From Viridibacillus sp050279675 (lineage in GTDB: Bacteria > Bacillota > Bacilli > Bacillales_A > Planococcaceae), in the NCBI RefSeq assembly GCF_050279675.1, contig NZ_JBNNUK010000011.1:1-64000 (forward strand): DNA of 64,000 bases. Direction: 5' to 3'. The translations under genes and the position numbers were made by a program. The notes beneath the pieces are model-generated. The model had not been told where the DNA came from. It made no database searches and saw only the letters and a program-made list of their open reading frames with translations. Shown here piece by piece: positions 43,241 through 52,526 of the stretch; the stretch's first letter is position 1, and each line of letters starts with the position of its first letter.

Positions 43241-44110
43241 ATGTTTTGTGATTCAATGTATGCACCTTTAAAACGTGTCATTGTGAAAAGTCCCGAGGCT
43301 GCTTTTATTAACCAACAGCATCTTCAGGAGAATTGGGAGAAATATTTTTATCTCAGTGAGCCAAATTTAAAAGAAGCTATAAATGAGTACGAATCGTTTC
43401 TAGATATTTTAAGAAAACATGTTGAAACGATTGATTTCTTACCACAAAACGAAATTGTCGGTTTGGATTCTTTATATGCACATGATCCAGTGAAATTCAC
43501 ACCGCACGGAGCTATCATCTTACGTTCTGGAAAAGAATTGCGACAACCTGAAGCAGATGTGTTTAAAGAGTTTTTGACAGAAAAGGAGATACCAATCATC
43601 GGTAGCTTAAAAGGGGAAGCTATTTCAGATGGTGGGGATATCGTCTGGTTAAATGAGCGGACAGTAGCAATAGGAAGAGGCTATCGTACGAATGATGAAG
43701 CGATTCGTCAGCTTACAGAAATCCTCAAGCCTTTTGTAGATGAAGTGATGATTGTTCCTTTACCACATGATTTAGGTGAAGAAGCTTGCTTACATTTGAT
43801 GTCTTTTATCAGCATAGTGGATAAGGATTTAGCGGTTGTACACTCAAGATTAATGCCAGTCTTCTTGCGTCAATGGCTTTTAGAAAAAGGCTTTACACTA
43901 ATCGAAGTACCAAATGATGAATACGATTCACTTGGTTGTAATGTTTTAGCACTTGCACCAAGAGTATGTGTATTACCTGTTGGTAACCCGGTTACAGAAC
44001 AACTATTGAAAGAAGCAGGCGCAACAGTTTATACGTATAAAGGCGATGAAATCACAGTAAAAGGGACAGGCGGGCCAACGTGTTTAACTTGCCCAGTCGA
44101 AAGATACTAA
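43241..44110 (+). CDS. Amidinotransferase/dimethylarginine dimethylaminohydrolase-like enzyme
   Basis: 289 aa, RBS GGGGGAGGG. Guanidine-group modifying superfamily pattern: YAHDPVKFTPHGAIILRSGK, SDGGDIVWL (substrate Asp), catalytic His in EACLHLMSF, and the C-terminal catalytic Cys in GGPTCLT, followed by an unusual second Cys (TCPVERY). Longer than the next gene's product and only distantly related to it. Probably hydrolyses or transfers the guanidino group of an arginine derivative. Confidence 0.85.
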   Translation: MFCDSMYAPLKRVIVKSPEAAFINQQHLQENWEKYFYLSEPNLKEAINEYESFLDILRKHVETIDFLPQNEIVGLDSLYAHDPVKFTPHGAIILRSGKELRQPEADVFKEFLTEKEIPIIGSLKGEAISDGGDIVWLNERTVAIGRGYRTNDEAIRQLTEILKPFVDEVMIVPLPHDLGEEACLHLMSFISIVDKDLAVVHSRLMPVFLRQWLLEKGFTLIEVPNDEYDSLGCNVLALAPRVCVLPVGNPVTEQLLKEAGATVYTYKGDEITVKGTGGPTCLTCPVERY

Positions 44111-44123
44111 GGGGGATATATAT

Positions 44124-44885
44124 ATGTTTTCAAATGTTATTGTAAAAAAACCAGGTAAAAGTTATGTAGAAGGATTAACAACTTCTGATTTAGGTATACC
44201 AAATTACGAAGAGTTATTAGTGCAGCATGAAGCTTATGAAGAAGCGTTAAAAACTTGTGGAGTAGAGGTTACTTATTTAAAAGCAGATGAAGCGTTCCCA
44301 GATTCTACTTTTGTAGAGGATACTGCTGTCTTAACAAAAGATTTTGCAGTCGTATCAAACCCAGGTGCAGCTAGTCGTAATGGTGAAATTGTCGAAATGG
44401 AACAAGTATTAAAAGGCTTATTTGAAAAAATCTATTACATTGAAAATCCTGGCACATTAGATGGTGGCGATGTATTACAAGCAGATAATACTTTTTACAT
44501 TGGTATTTCAGAGCGTACAAATCAACAAGGTGCTGAACAATTAAAAGCTATTTTAGAAAAAGAAGATTATGTGGCTCATATTGTACCACTTAAAGAATTC
44601 TTCCATTTGAAAACTGGAATTGCTTATTTAGGTGACAACAAAATGGTTTTAGCTGGGGAATTTGTTGAAGACGAACTATTTTCATCATACGACAAAATCG
44701 TTATTCCAAAAGAAGATGAATATTCAGCAAACTGCATTTTAGTCAATGATTTTGTCATTATTCCTGCGGGTTACCCAGCGACAAAACAAAAAATTGAACA
44801 AGCAGGTTATAGCGTTATTGAATTACCGATGAGTGAGTTCCAAAAACAAGATGGTGGCTTAAGCTGCTTGTCACTTCGCTTTTAA
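44124..44885 (+). CDS. Dimethylarginine dimethylaminohydrolase (DDAH)
   Basis: 253 aa. Typical DDAH: PDSTFVEDTAVL, NPGTLDGGDVLQ, His in LKEFFHLKTGIAYLGDNKMV, and the C-terminal DGGLSCLSLRF with the nucleophilic Cys. The known reaction converts N-omega-methylated arginine to citrulline and methylamine or dimethylamine. 13 bases after the previous gene, so co-transcribed. Confidence 0.9.
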   Translation: MFSNVIVKKPGKSYVEGLTTSDLGIPNYEELLVQHEAYEEALKTCGVEVTYLKADEAFPDSTFVEDTAVLTKDFAVVSNPGAASRNGEIVEMEQVLKGLFEKIYYIENPGTLDGGDVLQADNTFYIGISERTNQQGAEQLKAILEKEDYVAHIVPLKEFFHLKTGIAYLGDNKMVLAGEFVEDELFSSYDKIVIPKEDEYSANCILVNDFVIIPAGYPATKQKIEQAGYSVIELPMSEFQKQDGGLSCLSLRF

Positions 44886-44909
44886 AAACATACATGGGGT
44901 GGGATGGGT

Positions 44910-46340
44910 ATGAACGATCAACAAGGGGTGAATGAGTCAAACCAATTAAAGAGATCCATGAAAAGCCGTCACTTATTGATGCTTTCACTTGGGGGAGTGA
45001 TTGGTACAGGCTTGTTTTTAAACGTTGGTTATACGATTAATCAAGCAGGTGCTGGTGGTGCCATTATTGGTTATTTAATTGGTGGATTAATTTTGTATAT
45101 GGTGATGACTTGTTTGGGTGAGCTTGCTGTGCATATGCCTGTAACAGGCTCATTCCAAACATATGCAACAAAATATATACATCCATCTGCAGGTTTTTCC
45201 CTTGGTTGGATGTACTTTGTAGGTTCAGCTGCAACCGCAGGTGTTGAATTTACAGCTGCTGGAATATTGATGCAACATTGGTTTCCAGATGTAGCAGTTT
45301 GGATATGGTGTGCACTCTTTATGTTACTGCTGTTTTCTTTGAACGCCTTGTCTACAAGAGGATTTGCTGAAACAGAATTTTGGTTCTCTGGGATTAAAGT
45401 AGTGGCGGTTGTGATTTTTATTATTATTGGCATCGCTGTCATTGTCGGTTGGGTTCCTATTGCAGATCGTCCAGCTCCGCATTTAACAAATTTAGCGCCA
45501 ACACAGTTATTCCCAGCTGGGATTGCTATTATTTTTGTCACTATGATGAACGTAATATTCTCATATCAAGGTTCTGAATTAGTAGGTATTGCAGCGGGGG
45601 AAACTGAAAACCCTCAAAAGAATATTCCGAGAGCTATTCGTACGATTTTAGTTCGTATCATTCTTTTCTATATTGCTTCAATTATTGTACTATCTGCTAT
45701 TTTCCCTTCTAGTGAACTCGGTTTATTAGAGAGTCCATTTGTAACGCTGTTAGATTTAGTAGGGATTCCATTTGCAGCTGATATTATGAATTTCATTATA
45801 TTAACAGCTATTTTATCTGTTGGAAATTCATGTCTCTATGCATCAACTCGATTATTATGGGCAATGTCAAATGAAGGAATGGCACCGAGAATTTTCGGAA
45901 AAGTCAATAAAAACAAAATCCCTTTTAACGCTCTTGTATTTACAATGGTATTTTCATTGTTATCACTTTTAACGAGTGTTATGGAAGCAGATACAGTGTT
46001 TGTATTGCTCATGTCTATTGCTGGAATTTCAGTTACGATTTCATGGATGGGTATCGCATTATCGCAGTTAATGTTTAGAAAGCATTATTTAAAAAACGGT
46101 GGGCAACTGAAGGATTTAGGTTATCGAGTAAAGTACTATCCATTCATTCCTCTTTTTTGTATCGCGTTTTGCGCATTGATTTTAGGGTTTCTTGCATGGG
46201 ATTCCACGCAAAGATTGGGTTTAGCTTACGGGGTAGGGTTTTTCATAGCTTGTTTAATCTTTTATCAAGTAAGGCTAAAGGGGAAGTCCTTTGCACCTGA
46301 AGATCCAAAAGTGATTATTGAAAAAGGGAGCGAGACATAA
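44910..46340 (+). CDS. Amino acid permease (APC superfamily)
   Basis: 476 aa from ATG 44910 (GGGGTGGG upstream; ATG 44904 also possible). Twelve predicted helices. The first carries the family motif LSLGGVIGTGLFLNVGYTIN; NVIFSYQGSELVGIAAGETE then NPQKNIPRAI follows helix six. Of the AAT/ arginine-lysine-histidine permease type. Probably imports the arginine derivative processed by the neighbouring enzymes. Its stop overlaps the next start by one base. Confidence 0.92.
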   Translation: MNDQQGVNESNQLKRSMKSRHLLMLSLGGVIGTGLFLNVGYTINQAGAGGAIIGYLIGGLILYMVMTCLGELAVHMPVTGSFQTYATKYIHPSAGFSLGWMYFVGSAATAGVEFTAAGILMQHWFPDVAVWIWCALFMLLLFSLNALSTRGFAETEFWFSGIKVVAVVIFIIIGIAVIVGWVPIADRPAPHLTNLAPTQLFPAGIAIIFVTMMNVIFSYQGSELVGIAAGETENPQKNIPRAIRTILVRIILFYIASIIVLSAIFPSSELGLLESPFVTLLDLVGIPFAADIMNFIILTAILSVGNSCLYASTRLLWAMSNEGMAPRIFGKVNKNKIPFNALVFTMVFSLLSLLTSVMEADTVFVLLMSIAGISVTISWMGIALSQLMFRKHYLKNGGQLKDLGYRVKYYPFIPLFCIAFCALILGFLAWDSTQRLGLAYGVGFFIACLIFYQVRLKGKSFAPEDPKVIIEKGSET

Positions 46341-47944
46341 TGTGGGGTACATCCAAACAGTTACGAGAATTATTATGTGAACTAGTCAGTTGGGAAAGCC
46401 AGACTTTGACTACAGGAGAACAACAATTTTCTAGAAAATTACAAGCTAAATTACAGCAGTTACCTTATTTTGAACAGCATCCACAACATATTGAATTATG
46501 TGATGTCGATAAAGGGCGTCAAGTTGTATCTGCTTTATATAAGCATCCTGATGTGCAAGAAACGGTTGTTTTAATCAGCCATTTTGATACGGTACAAATC
46601 GAAGAGTACGGTTCATTAATGCCTTTAGCAACAATGCCTGAAGAGTTAACAAAAGCCTTTTTAGCAAATCCAAATTTATTACCTAAATCCGCACAGAAGG
46701 ATTTACAATCAGGTGATTATTTATTTGGTCGAGGCGTAATGGATATGAAGATGGGGCTTGCACTTCAAATGCAATTGATGGAGCGGGCAATGGAAGAACA
46801 ATGGAAATTGAATTTACTGTTAATAACAGTACCAGATGAGGAAGTAAACTCTGCTGGTATGCGTCAAGCAGTAAAACATATTACACATTTACAAGAAAAA
46901 GAGAATCTAGAATTAGTCTTATTTTTAAATAGCGAACCATCATTTTCACAAGGACCGGCAGATTTACAGGAATATATTTATTCTGGAACAATTGGTAAAA
47001 TCATGCCTTCAGCCCTTTTCTATGGCAAAGAGACACATGTAGGAGAACCACTAAAAGGTATCACAGCTCCTTATATGAGTTCTTTCTTAACACAGGAAAT
47101 GGAATGGAATGAACGATTCTGTGAAGAAGATTACGGCGAAAAAACGCCACTTCCTGTTTCGTTACAGCTAAAAGATTTAAAAATGCAATATTCAACGCAA
47201 ACACCATATCGTGCTGTAGCTATGTATAACGTCTTCTTATTGAAACGTAGTGCGGGTGAAATTATGTCAATCTTTGAATCTGTTGCAAATGAAGCGATGG
47301 CAAATTGCCAGAAGCGATACGATGAACTTTGTCAAAAACAAGGTATTGATGGTGTAGGTAACATTCGTGTTATTAAATTTGAGGAATTACAAAACCATGC
47401 ACTTGAAAAGCTGGGTGAAGCAAAAGTGACTTCAATAATCGAGGAAGTTATTGGTCAAGAAGAGTGGGATGATCGTGAGAAATCATTACGCATTGCAGAT
47501 CAATTAATGATTCACTGTCAAGAACTTGCACCAGCAGTTGTATTGTTGTTTGCACCGCCATATTATCCGCCGGCGAATTCTTCAGAGAACCCATTAATAA
47601 ATGGTGCAATTTCATTATTGCTAGGAGAAGCCAAGAAATATGATATTCCATTAGAACATATTCATTATTTCAACGGTATTTGTGACCTGAGTTATTGTCA
47701 ATTTACAGCAGATAAAGATTGGAAAACGTATGAAAAAAACACGCCAGTTTGGGGACAAACATATTCAATACCATTTAAAGAAATGGAACAATTCACTGCA
47801 CCAGTATTAAATGTAGGGCCTTTTGGAAAAGATGCACACCAAATTTCAGAACGTTTACATGTGAAAAGTGCTTTTGAAGAAATGCCAGAATTGTTATACA
47901 AATTATTACAATATGTCAGTTCAAGCAATAAGATAAATAGTTAA
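46340..47944 (+). CDS. rocB: RocB-like M20 family peptidase
   Basis: 534 aa. M20 metallopeptidase motifs: LISHFDTVQ (first metal His and Asp), GRGVMDMKMGLALQ, and LITVPDEEVNSAGM (catalytic and metal Glu). The large size and inserted domain match RocB of Bacillus arginine catabolism, whose exact reaction is unproven. The start ATG overlaps the permease stop (TAATG). Supports assigning the operon to arginine-type compounds. Confidence 0.88.
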   Translation: MWGTSKQLRELLCELVSWESQTLTTGEQQFSRKLQAKLQQLPYFEQHPQHIELCDVDKGRQVVSALYKHPDVQETVVLISHFDTVQIEEYGSLMPLATMPEELTKAFLANPNLLPKSAQKDLQSGDYLFGRGVMDMKMGLALQMQLMERAMEEQWKLNLLLITVPDEEVNSAGMRQAVKHITHLQEKENLELVLFLNSEPSFSQGPADLQEYIYSGTIGKIMPSALFYGKETHVGEPLKGITAPYMSSFLTQEMEWNERFCEEDYGEKTPLPVSLQLKDLKMQYSTQTPYRAVAMYNVFLLKRSAGEIMSIFESVANEAMANCQKRYDELCQKQGIDGVGNIRVIKFEELQNHALEKLGEAKVTSIIEEVIGQEEWDDREKSLRIADQLMIHCQELAPAVVLLFAPPYYPPANSSENPLINGAISLLLGEAKKYDIPLEHIHYFNGICDLSYCQFTADKDWKTYEKNTPVWGQTYSIPFKEMEQFTAPVLNVGPFGKDAHQISERLHVKSAFEEMPELLYKLLQYVSSSNKINS

Positions 47945-48013
47945 AGAATCCAATCAGGTCTATTCATTAAGTACTTTAGATATTGCTGACGATGCTAAAA
48001 TGGACCTGCATCT

Positions 48014-48148
48014 ATGCTATTTAATATTGTCAAAAATGAGGCATTGGGTGAAATGTATCCACTGTATCCTTAATTTTAAATCGATGAAGAACCGCTAATT
48101 TATGGTGTACAGTATTTTGAGGAACTTGCAAATCGCTTATACCCTTAA
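48014..48148 (+). pseudogene. Short decayed coding fragment
   Basis: From ATG 48014 one frame reads MLFNIVKNEALGEMYPLYP, two stops, then IDEEPLIYGVQYFEELANRL before a third stop. Protein-like but interrupted; family not recognised. The terminator at 48170 follows directly. Confidence 0.35.
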
Positions 48149-48169
48149 AGCAATAGCGTAATGAAAGAT

Positions 48170-48211
48170 ACGTCTCGTCATCTGAAAATTGATGTATGAG
48201 ACGTTTTTTTG
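48170..48211 (+). terminator. Intrinsic terminator
   Basis: ACGTCTC (48170-48176) and GAGACGT (48198-48204) form the stem base, extended inward by GTCATC/GATGTAT-type pairing, followed by TTTTTTT. Probably the shared terminator of the arginine operon. Confidence 0.78.
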
Positions 48212-48551
48212 TAGATAAAATGAATGACATCATGTAATGACAAGTTGATATCCAATGCATTTTAGTGGCGCATGCAAAGTAATAGAGTCAGGACTTGATA
48301 TGGGTACATTTAGAGTTTTTGCTATATAGCAATAATGCAGTTATGAGTAGAGGTGTGAAAATCAGACTGTAAAGTATCGTCTAGAAGATTAAAATAGAGA
48401 TTTAGATTAAATGAAAACCCATCTAGAACTATAGTAAACTAGACGATATTTTAGGAGGCAATATGTTTGTGTTAGCGCAAATGGAAACACTGTATATTTG
48501 TTATTTTAATATATCTTAAAAATTAAATATTCTAACATATTATTTATGTGT

Positions 48552-48580
48552 TGACGGATAAATGTATTATGTGTTAAATT
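48552..48580 (+). promoter_or_regulatory. Candidate tRNA operon promoter
   Basis: TTGACG (48552-48557), 17-bp spacer, TTAAAT (48575-48580), 30 bases before the first tRNA. No protein gene lies between 48211 and here. Confidence 0.5.
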
Positions 48581-48610
48581 AATTTATGTACTAAAGAGCA
48601 CATGATAAAT

Positions 48611-48685
48611 GCGGAAGTAGTTCAGTGGTAGAACACCACCTTGCCAAGGTGGGGGTCGCGAGTTCGAACCTCGTCTTCCGCTCCA
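48611..48685 (+). tRNA. tRNA-Gly (GCC)
   Basis: Acceptor GCGGAAG/CTTCCGC, D-loop TTCAGTGGTAGAA, anticodon stem CACCTTGCCAAGGTG with GCC, T-loop GTTCGAAC, encoded CCA at 48683-48685. First of a four-tRNA cluster. Confidence 0.95.
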
Positions 48686-48691
48686 AAGTAC

Positions 48692-48784
48692 GGAGGAATA
48701 CCCAAGTCTGGCTGAAGGGATCGGTCTTGAAAACCGACAGGCGGGTCATACCGCGCGGGGGTTCGAATCCCTCTTCCTCCTCCA
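48692..48784 (+). tRNA. tRNA-Ser (TGA)
   Basis: Class II tRNA with acceptor GGAGGAA/TTCCTCC, anticodon loop CTTGAAA (TGA), long variable arm with GCGGGTCATACCGC, T-loop GTTCGAAT and encoded CCA at 48782-48784. Confidence 0.95.
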
Positions 48785-48815
48785 TTTTTTAAAATAGGGC
48801 TTTCAATATTATTAT

Positions 48816-48892
<77 letters not shown>

Positions 48893-48895
48893 ATC

Positions 48896-48968
48896 GGGTC
48901 AGTAGCTCAGTTGGTAGAGCATTAGATTGAAGCTCTAAGTGTCGGCGGTTCGATTCCGTCCTGACCCA
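48896..48968 (+). tRNA. tRNA-Phe (GAA), no encoded CCA
   Basis: Acceptor GGGTCAG/CTGACCC, D-loop CTCAGTTGGTAGAG, anticodon loop ATTGAAGC (GAA), T-loop GTTCGATT. The genome continues ATACAT after the acceptor, so CCA must be added after transcription, unlike the other three tRNAs of the cluster. Confidence 0.94.
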
Positions 48969-48977
48969 TACATAATT

Positions 48978-49025
48978 AAGAGTTATCCTAATAGTCTAAT
49001 TGACTTGTAGGATAACTCTTTTTTG
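48978..49025 (+). terminator. tRNA operon terminator
   Basis: AAGAGTTATCCTA (48978-48990) / TAGGATAACTCTT (49008-49020), perfect 13-bp stem, then TTTTT. Confidence 0.92.
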
Positions 49026-49340
49026 TTATCTTATTTTGAATGTGATAGCTACTTATGTGTAGGACATTAGGGAATTGTAGGTATAGATAGTGATAATAAA
49101 AGGAAGTGGAGCTATAGAGTTAAATTTAGTCCACTTTTACTTTTCGTGTCGATATTCATAATGTGTATTGAATTATGAATATCGAATCCAATTTTTATAT
49201 ATCATTTCAGAAATCTTCCATTATAACGTCAGTAGCTCTTTCATATATTAAAGAGAGAATTTAATTTAGCAATGAATAAGTTAAATAAGATATATCATTC
49301 CGTAAAAAGTGTAATTTTACATTTTTTTTAACTAAAGTCA

Positions 49341-49369
49341 TTGTTTTGTGCAAGGGTAATGTGTATAAT
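49341..49369 (+). promoter_or_regulatory. Candidate promoter of the DUF2339 gene
   Basis: TTGTTT (49341-49346), 17-bp spacer, TATAAT (49364-49369), about 30 bases before the start codon. The preceding 49026-49340 holds no gene I can support. Confidence 0.55.
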
Positions 49370-49400
49370 GACGTGTATATTTAATAGGAGGAGAGTGTAA

Positions 49401-51512
49401 ATGCATTCACATAATTTAGAGAAACGACTAGTTGAGCTAGAGCAGGAAGTTTCTATATTAAAGAGGGAAATGGCTCAGCTACAAAATCAAATCGATCCAC
49501 GAACCAAAAGTGTAGAAAAAGCTGAAATCATACATACAGAAATGGAGTCTGCTATAAAGAATGAGCGGCTTAAACAGCAGCCAAGGAAGAAAGTACAGGT
49601 AAATAATACATCTCTTCAAGAACCGAAAAAGGAAAAGACTATAGAAGAGATGCTTGTTTGGTCATTACCGAAAGTTTTTATGATTATGATTGTATTTGGT
49701 GTCTTATGGGGACTAAAGTTAATCAGTGATTATGGAATTTTAGCTAATGGTTTTAAAATTGCATTAGCGTATGTATTCTCACTTGTTTTAGTGGGGCTAG
49801 CATACTTTATGGAGTATAAAAAGAAACGTCAAAAAGCGTTGTATATTACGCTGTACGGCGGTGCATTTATCATCGGTATTTTGACGACGGCTGCTGGAGC
49901 CATTTTGTATGATGTTTTACCATTACTAATGGCTCTGTTCGTTGCGATGCTATATATTGTATATGGAATTGTTATTAGTTACATGAAAAAGAATGAAGTA
50001 CTGACTGTTTTTGTAGCATTCACATCGCTACTTCTACCATATTTACTTGAGTATATGGAGTTTGGTGAGTCTATAATATTAGGTTTTATTGTTATATTAT
50101 TTGCTTGTTTACAAATTGTTATTTGGAAGCATCATCAAATAATTGCACTATATACAGGGTTACTCTTTTCGCAAATGGCAGTATTAATTGTTGGTTTTAT
50201 GAATAGTTATCAAGAGATTGCATTTGGTTGTACATTTTTAATAGTAATTGCAATCTTCATATACAGTTGGATTCGGTTTTATGAAGTTGAACAAAAAATA
50301 TCAACGCTATATGAGAGTCTACTCTTTAGTATTAGTATGATTAGTTTATTTTTCATAAATGTAATAGCTGTTAATTATACTAGCTTTTTCTTACTAGTTT
50401 ACATGATTGGTTTCATCGGACTTGGGAGTTATGCTTATTTGAAAAAGCAGAGAAGACTTATAGATGTTTTCAGTACCGTGGCATTAGTAGCTGCGATGAA
50501 TTTCTTCGTTCAATTAGAATTAGCAACTAACTTGAAAGAGTTCTTATTACCGTTCACTGCATTTATCAGTTTGCTTTTAGCCCTACGTTTACGTGCTAGC
50601 TTGATGAAAGTAACAAATTCGTTCATATTTACACTTACTGCTTTGTTTGTCTTTTTAGAAAGTTCAGTCGATCCATTTTGGCGCTTTGAAAATATCAATC
50701 AATTACTCGTGGTTGTATATATGGTTGTCATATTTATAATTGCAAATCGTCCAAAAAGTAAATTAGGACGTTTTGAAAAAGTAATGCAAGAGTTTGCAAT
50801 ATTAGAGATTGTGCCGATTTTAATAAGTTTTTATGTATTTTCCTATATTGCTAAGATAGATTATGGCTATTTCCATTTAGAAGGTGAGTTGCCATACTTC
50901 TTAATAATTGTCTTAGCTGTTACAACTGTCGTAATGCTATTTATAAAGGAGAAATTTATCGGAAGGTTTTTACCGGTAGTATTCCTATTTAGTTTCTGCT
51001 ATTCAATGATCTATGTTTTACCGTTAGAGGAATTATCTAACCAGGTAGTTACCAAAAATATCGTTTTGAGAATAGTTTATGCTGTCATATTTAGTTACTT
51101 ACTATATTCAATTTATAAAGGGAAAAACTACTTTAGAAAATGGCAGGAACAATTAAGAAAATCCGTGGGTCCTATTATTTCTATCGGACTTCTTGTAGAT
51201 ATGATTGCAGTTATTACATTGGTATCACAAATTCATAAAGTACATTATTTCGGTGAAAGGTTCCTTTATACTGGGCATACGATTATTATTCTAATTACTG
51301 CTTGTATTGCACTATGGATTAGTTCGAAAGAACAACAAAAATTTATCCGGTATACTGGATACAGTTTTTTGGTTTTCGGAGTTGCGAAATTAATCTTCTT
51401 TGACCTTTCGTATTTGGATTTACTTATTCGTGCAATCCTCTTTATAAGCATTGGTGGATTTGGCTTATGGTTGTCGAATAAATTATTACAGAAAGAAGAT
51501 TTTACTCTGTAA
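49401..51512 (+). CDS. DUF2339 polytopic membrane protein
   Basis: 703 aa. An N-terminal coiled coil (about 5-35, EKRLVELEQEVSILKREMAQ) and a polar linker are followed by about 18-20 hydrophobic segments from residue 90 on. They start with WSLPKVFMIMIVFGVLWGLK, as in DUF2339. RBS AGGAGGAGAG. Function unknown; a large membrane protein of possible envelope role. Monocistronic with its own terminator. Confidence 0.87.
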   Translation: MHSHNLEKRLVELEQEVSILKREMAQLQNQIDPRTKSVEKAEIIHTEMESAIKNERLKQQPRKKVQVNNTSLQEPKKEKTIEEMLVWSLPKVFMIMIVFGVLWGLKLISDYGILANGFKIALAYVFSLVLVGLAYFMEYKKKRQKALYITLYGGAFIIGILTTAAGAILYDVLPLLMALFVAMLYIVYGIVISYMKKNEVLTVFVAFTSLLLPYLLEYMEFGESIILGFIVILFACLQIVIWKHHQIIALYTGLLFSQMAVLIVGFMNSYQEIAFGCTFLIVIAIFIYSWIRFYEVEQKISTLYESLLFSISMISLFFINVIAVNYTSFFLLVYMIGFIGLGSYAYLKKQRRLIDVFSTVALVAAMNFFVQLELATNLKEFLLPFTAFISLLLALRLRASLMKVTNSFIFTLTALFVFLESSVDPFWRFENINQLLVVVYMVVIFIIANRPKSKLGRFEKVMQEFAILEIVPILISFYVFSYIAKIDYGYFHLEGELPYFLIIVLAVTTVVMLFIKEKFIGRFLPVVFLFSFCYSMIYVLPLEELSNQVVTKNIVLRIVYAVIFSYLLYSIYKGKNYFRKWQEQLRKSVGPIISIGLLVDMIAVITLVSQIHKVHYFGERFLYTGHTIIILITACIALWISSKEQQKFIRYTGYSFLVFGVAKLIFFDLSYLDLLIRAILFISIGGFGLWLSNKLLQKEDFTL

Positions 51513-51583
51513 GATTAAGTACAAGTAATTGTATTTTACATCTTATTAGATAGCGTTTTGTTTATAATGTTTCACATTTAATA

Positions 51584-51627
51584 AAAAATGCACACTACTA
51601 AATTTGATTTTAGTAGTGTGCATTTTT
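51584..51627 (+). terminator. Bidirectional intrinsic terminator
   Basis: AAAAATGCACACTACTAAA (51584-51602) / TTTAGTAGTGTGCATTTTT (51609-51627), 19-bp perfect stem between the convergent DUF2339 and HNH-like genes. Confidence 0.92.
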
Positions 51628-51643
51628 ATTTTGAATAAATTTT

Positions 51644-52078
51644 TTATAGATTTATTAAAAGATTAAACATTTTACAATTACGAAGAAAAGCTAATCTAGG
51701 TTGATTTTTATCAAAAGTATGTGCTTTTGCTAGATTTAAATCATTATGTGCGAAAGATAAATTTTTAAGAGTACAGTCAAATGCTTGATTATTATGATGT
51801 TCCACTATAAAATCTTTTTCTTTGGTTTCTAGAAATTCCTTTATTCCATACCAATGAGCCATTACCGATTGATGTAATGTAGAATGTTCTACGAATTCTT
51901 TATTGCTCGTTTTTATATAGGTTTTTTCACCATTTAAAAATTTCTTTGTATTTACTGTCCAAGATAACTTGGAAATCCAATCCCAAAAATCTGCTTCAAA
52001 TGTGGTATAACCTAAAAAACCATGTTCTTCATTTTTAAAATAAATTTTATCCTCATCATAACTTAGTGACAATTTCAT
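51644..52078 (-). CDS. HNH-endonuclease-like protein
   Basis: 144 aa, RBS AAGGGGGAA. The segment DFIVEHHNNQAFDCTLKNLS then FAHNDLNLAKAH resembles the HHxNN ... LxNLxxxxxxxNxxxA pattern of HNH_3-type homing endonucleases, although the first residue before the His pair is Glu rather than Asp. The N-terminal 95 residues are unassigned. The hydrophobic C-terminal end (RNCKMFNLLINL) is abrupt and may reflect a frameshift. Possibly a stand-alone selfish nuclease or a domesticated relative. Confidence 0.55.
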   Translation of the reverse strand: MKLSLSYDEDKIYFKNEEHGFLGYTTFEADFWDWISKLSWTVNTKKFLNGEKTYIKTSNKEFVEHSTLHQSVMAHWYGIKEFLETKEKDFIVEHHNNQAFDCTLKNLSFAHNDLNLAKAHTFDKNQPRLAFLRNCKMFNLLINL

Positions 52079-52183
52079 TTTATAGCTTTCCCCCTTTGTA
52101 ATTTCTATTTTATCAAAAAGAAATTATAGGGTAAAAGTTGTTATAACAAATATAAAAAACGGAGTCAACTGTAGAATTGAAAT

Positions 52184-52260
52184 AAAGTTGCGATGTTTAT
52201 AAAAAGGATACGATGTTTAAAATAAAGTCGCGACGATTATAAAAAAGTTACGATTAATAA
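52184..52260 (+). repeat. 20-bp tandem repeat, four degenerate units
   Basis: Units at 52184, 52204, 52224 and 52244 share AAAGTTGCGATGTTTATAAA-like sequence (AAGGATACGATGTTTAAAAT; AAAGTCGCGACGATTATAAA; AAAGTTACGATTAATAA), in exact 20-base register. It ends at the point where the dnaE remnant begins. Related units occur after accA. Confidence 0.75.
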
Positions 52261-52324
52261 CCCTGGGTATTGGCTCAGTGGGCCACGTCCGGACGATGCC
52301 AGGTACGTGCTTTCCTTGTAGGTC

Positions 52325-52507
52325 GCCGTTTACATGCTTCAGGATGAGTTTGGAACGGTTTCTGTAACCTTATTCCCGCAAGTTTTTCATCTTGTTCAAG
52401 AGCTTTTACTAGAAGATGAATTGCTTTACATTGAGAGAACGCTTGAAAAGCGCTTTGGTAGACCTCAAGTGAAAATAAAATATGCACAAACGACGAAAAG
52501 AATATGA
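52325..52507 (+). pseudogene. dnaE: 3' remnant of DNA polymerase III alpha subunit gene
   Basis: Encodes VYMLQDEFGTVSVTLFPQVF, then HLVQELLLEDELLYIERTLE and KRFGRPQVKIKYAQTTKRI and stop. This is the OB-fold region near the C-terminus of DnaE. An in-frame TAG precedes it and the GC-rich 52262-52325 does not continue the protein. The gene would normally be over 3 kb and is essential, so a complete copy must exist elsewhere, or this is an assembly break. Confidence 0.75.
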
Positions 52508-52526
52508 AATTGAAGGGAATATTAGA

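Noticed and set aside
45071..45541. Minus-strand 156-codon frame within the permease gene
   Set aside because: Antisense of a typical APC permease; the reading arises from codon bias in membrane helices.
52184..52260. 20-bp tandem repeat considered as a CRISPR array
   Set aside because: Units are directly adjacent with no spacers, are imperfect, and no cas genes are present.
52275..52487. Minus-strand 70-codon frame over the dnaE remnant
   Set aside because: The plus strand matches the DnaE C-terminal region; the minus frame has no start signal or family.
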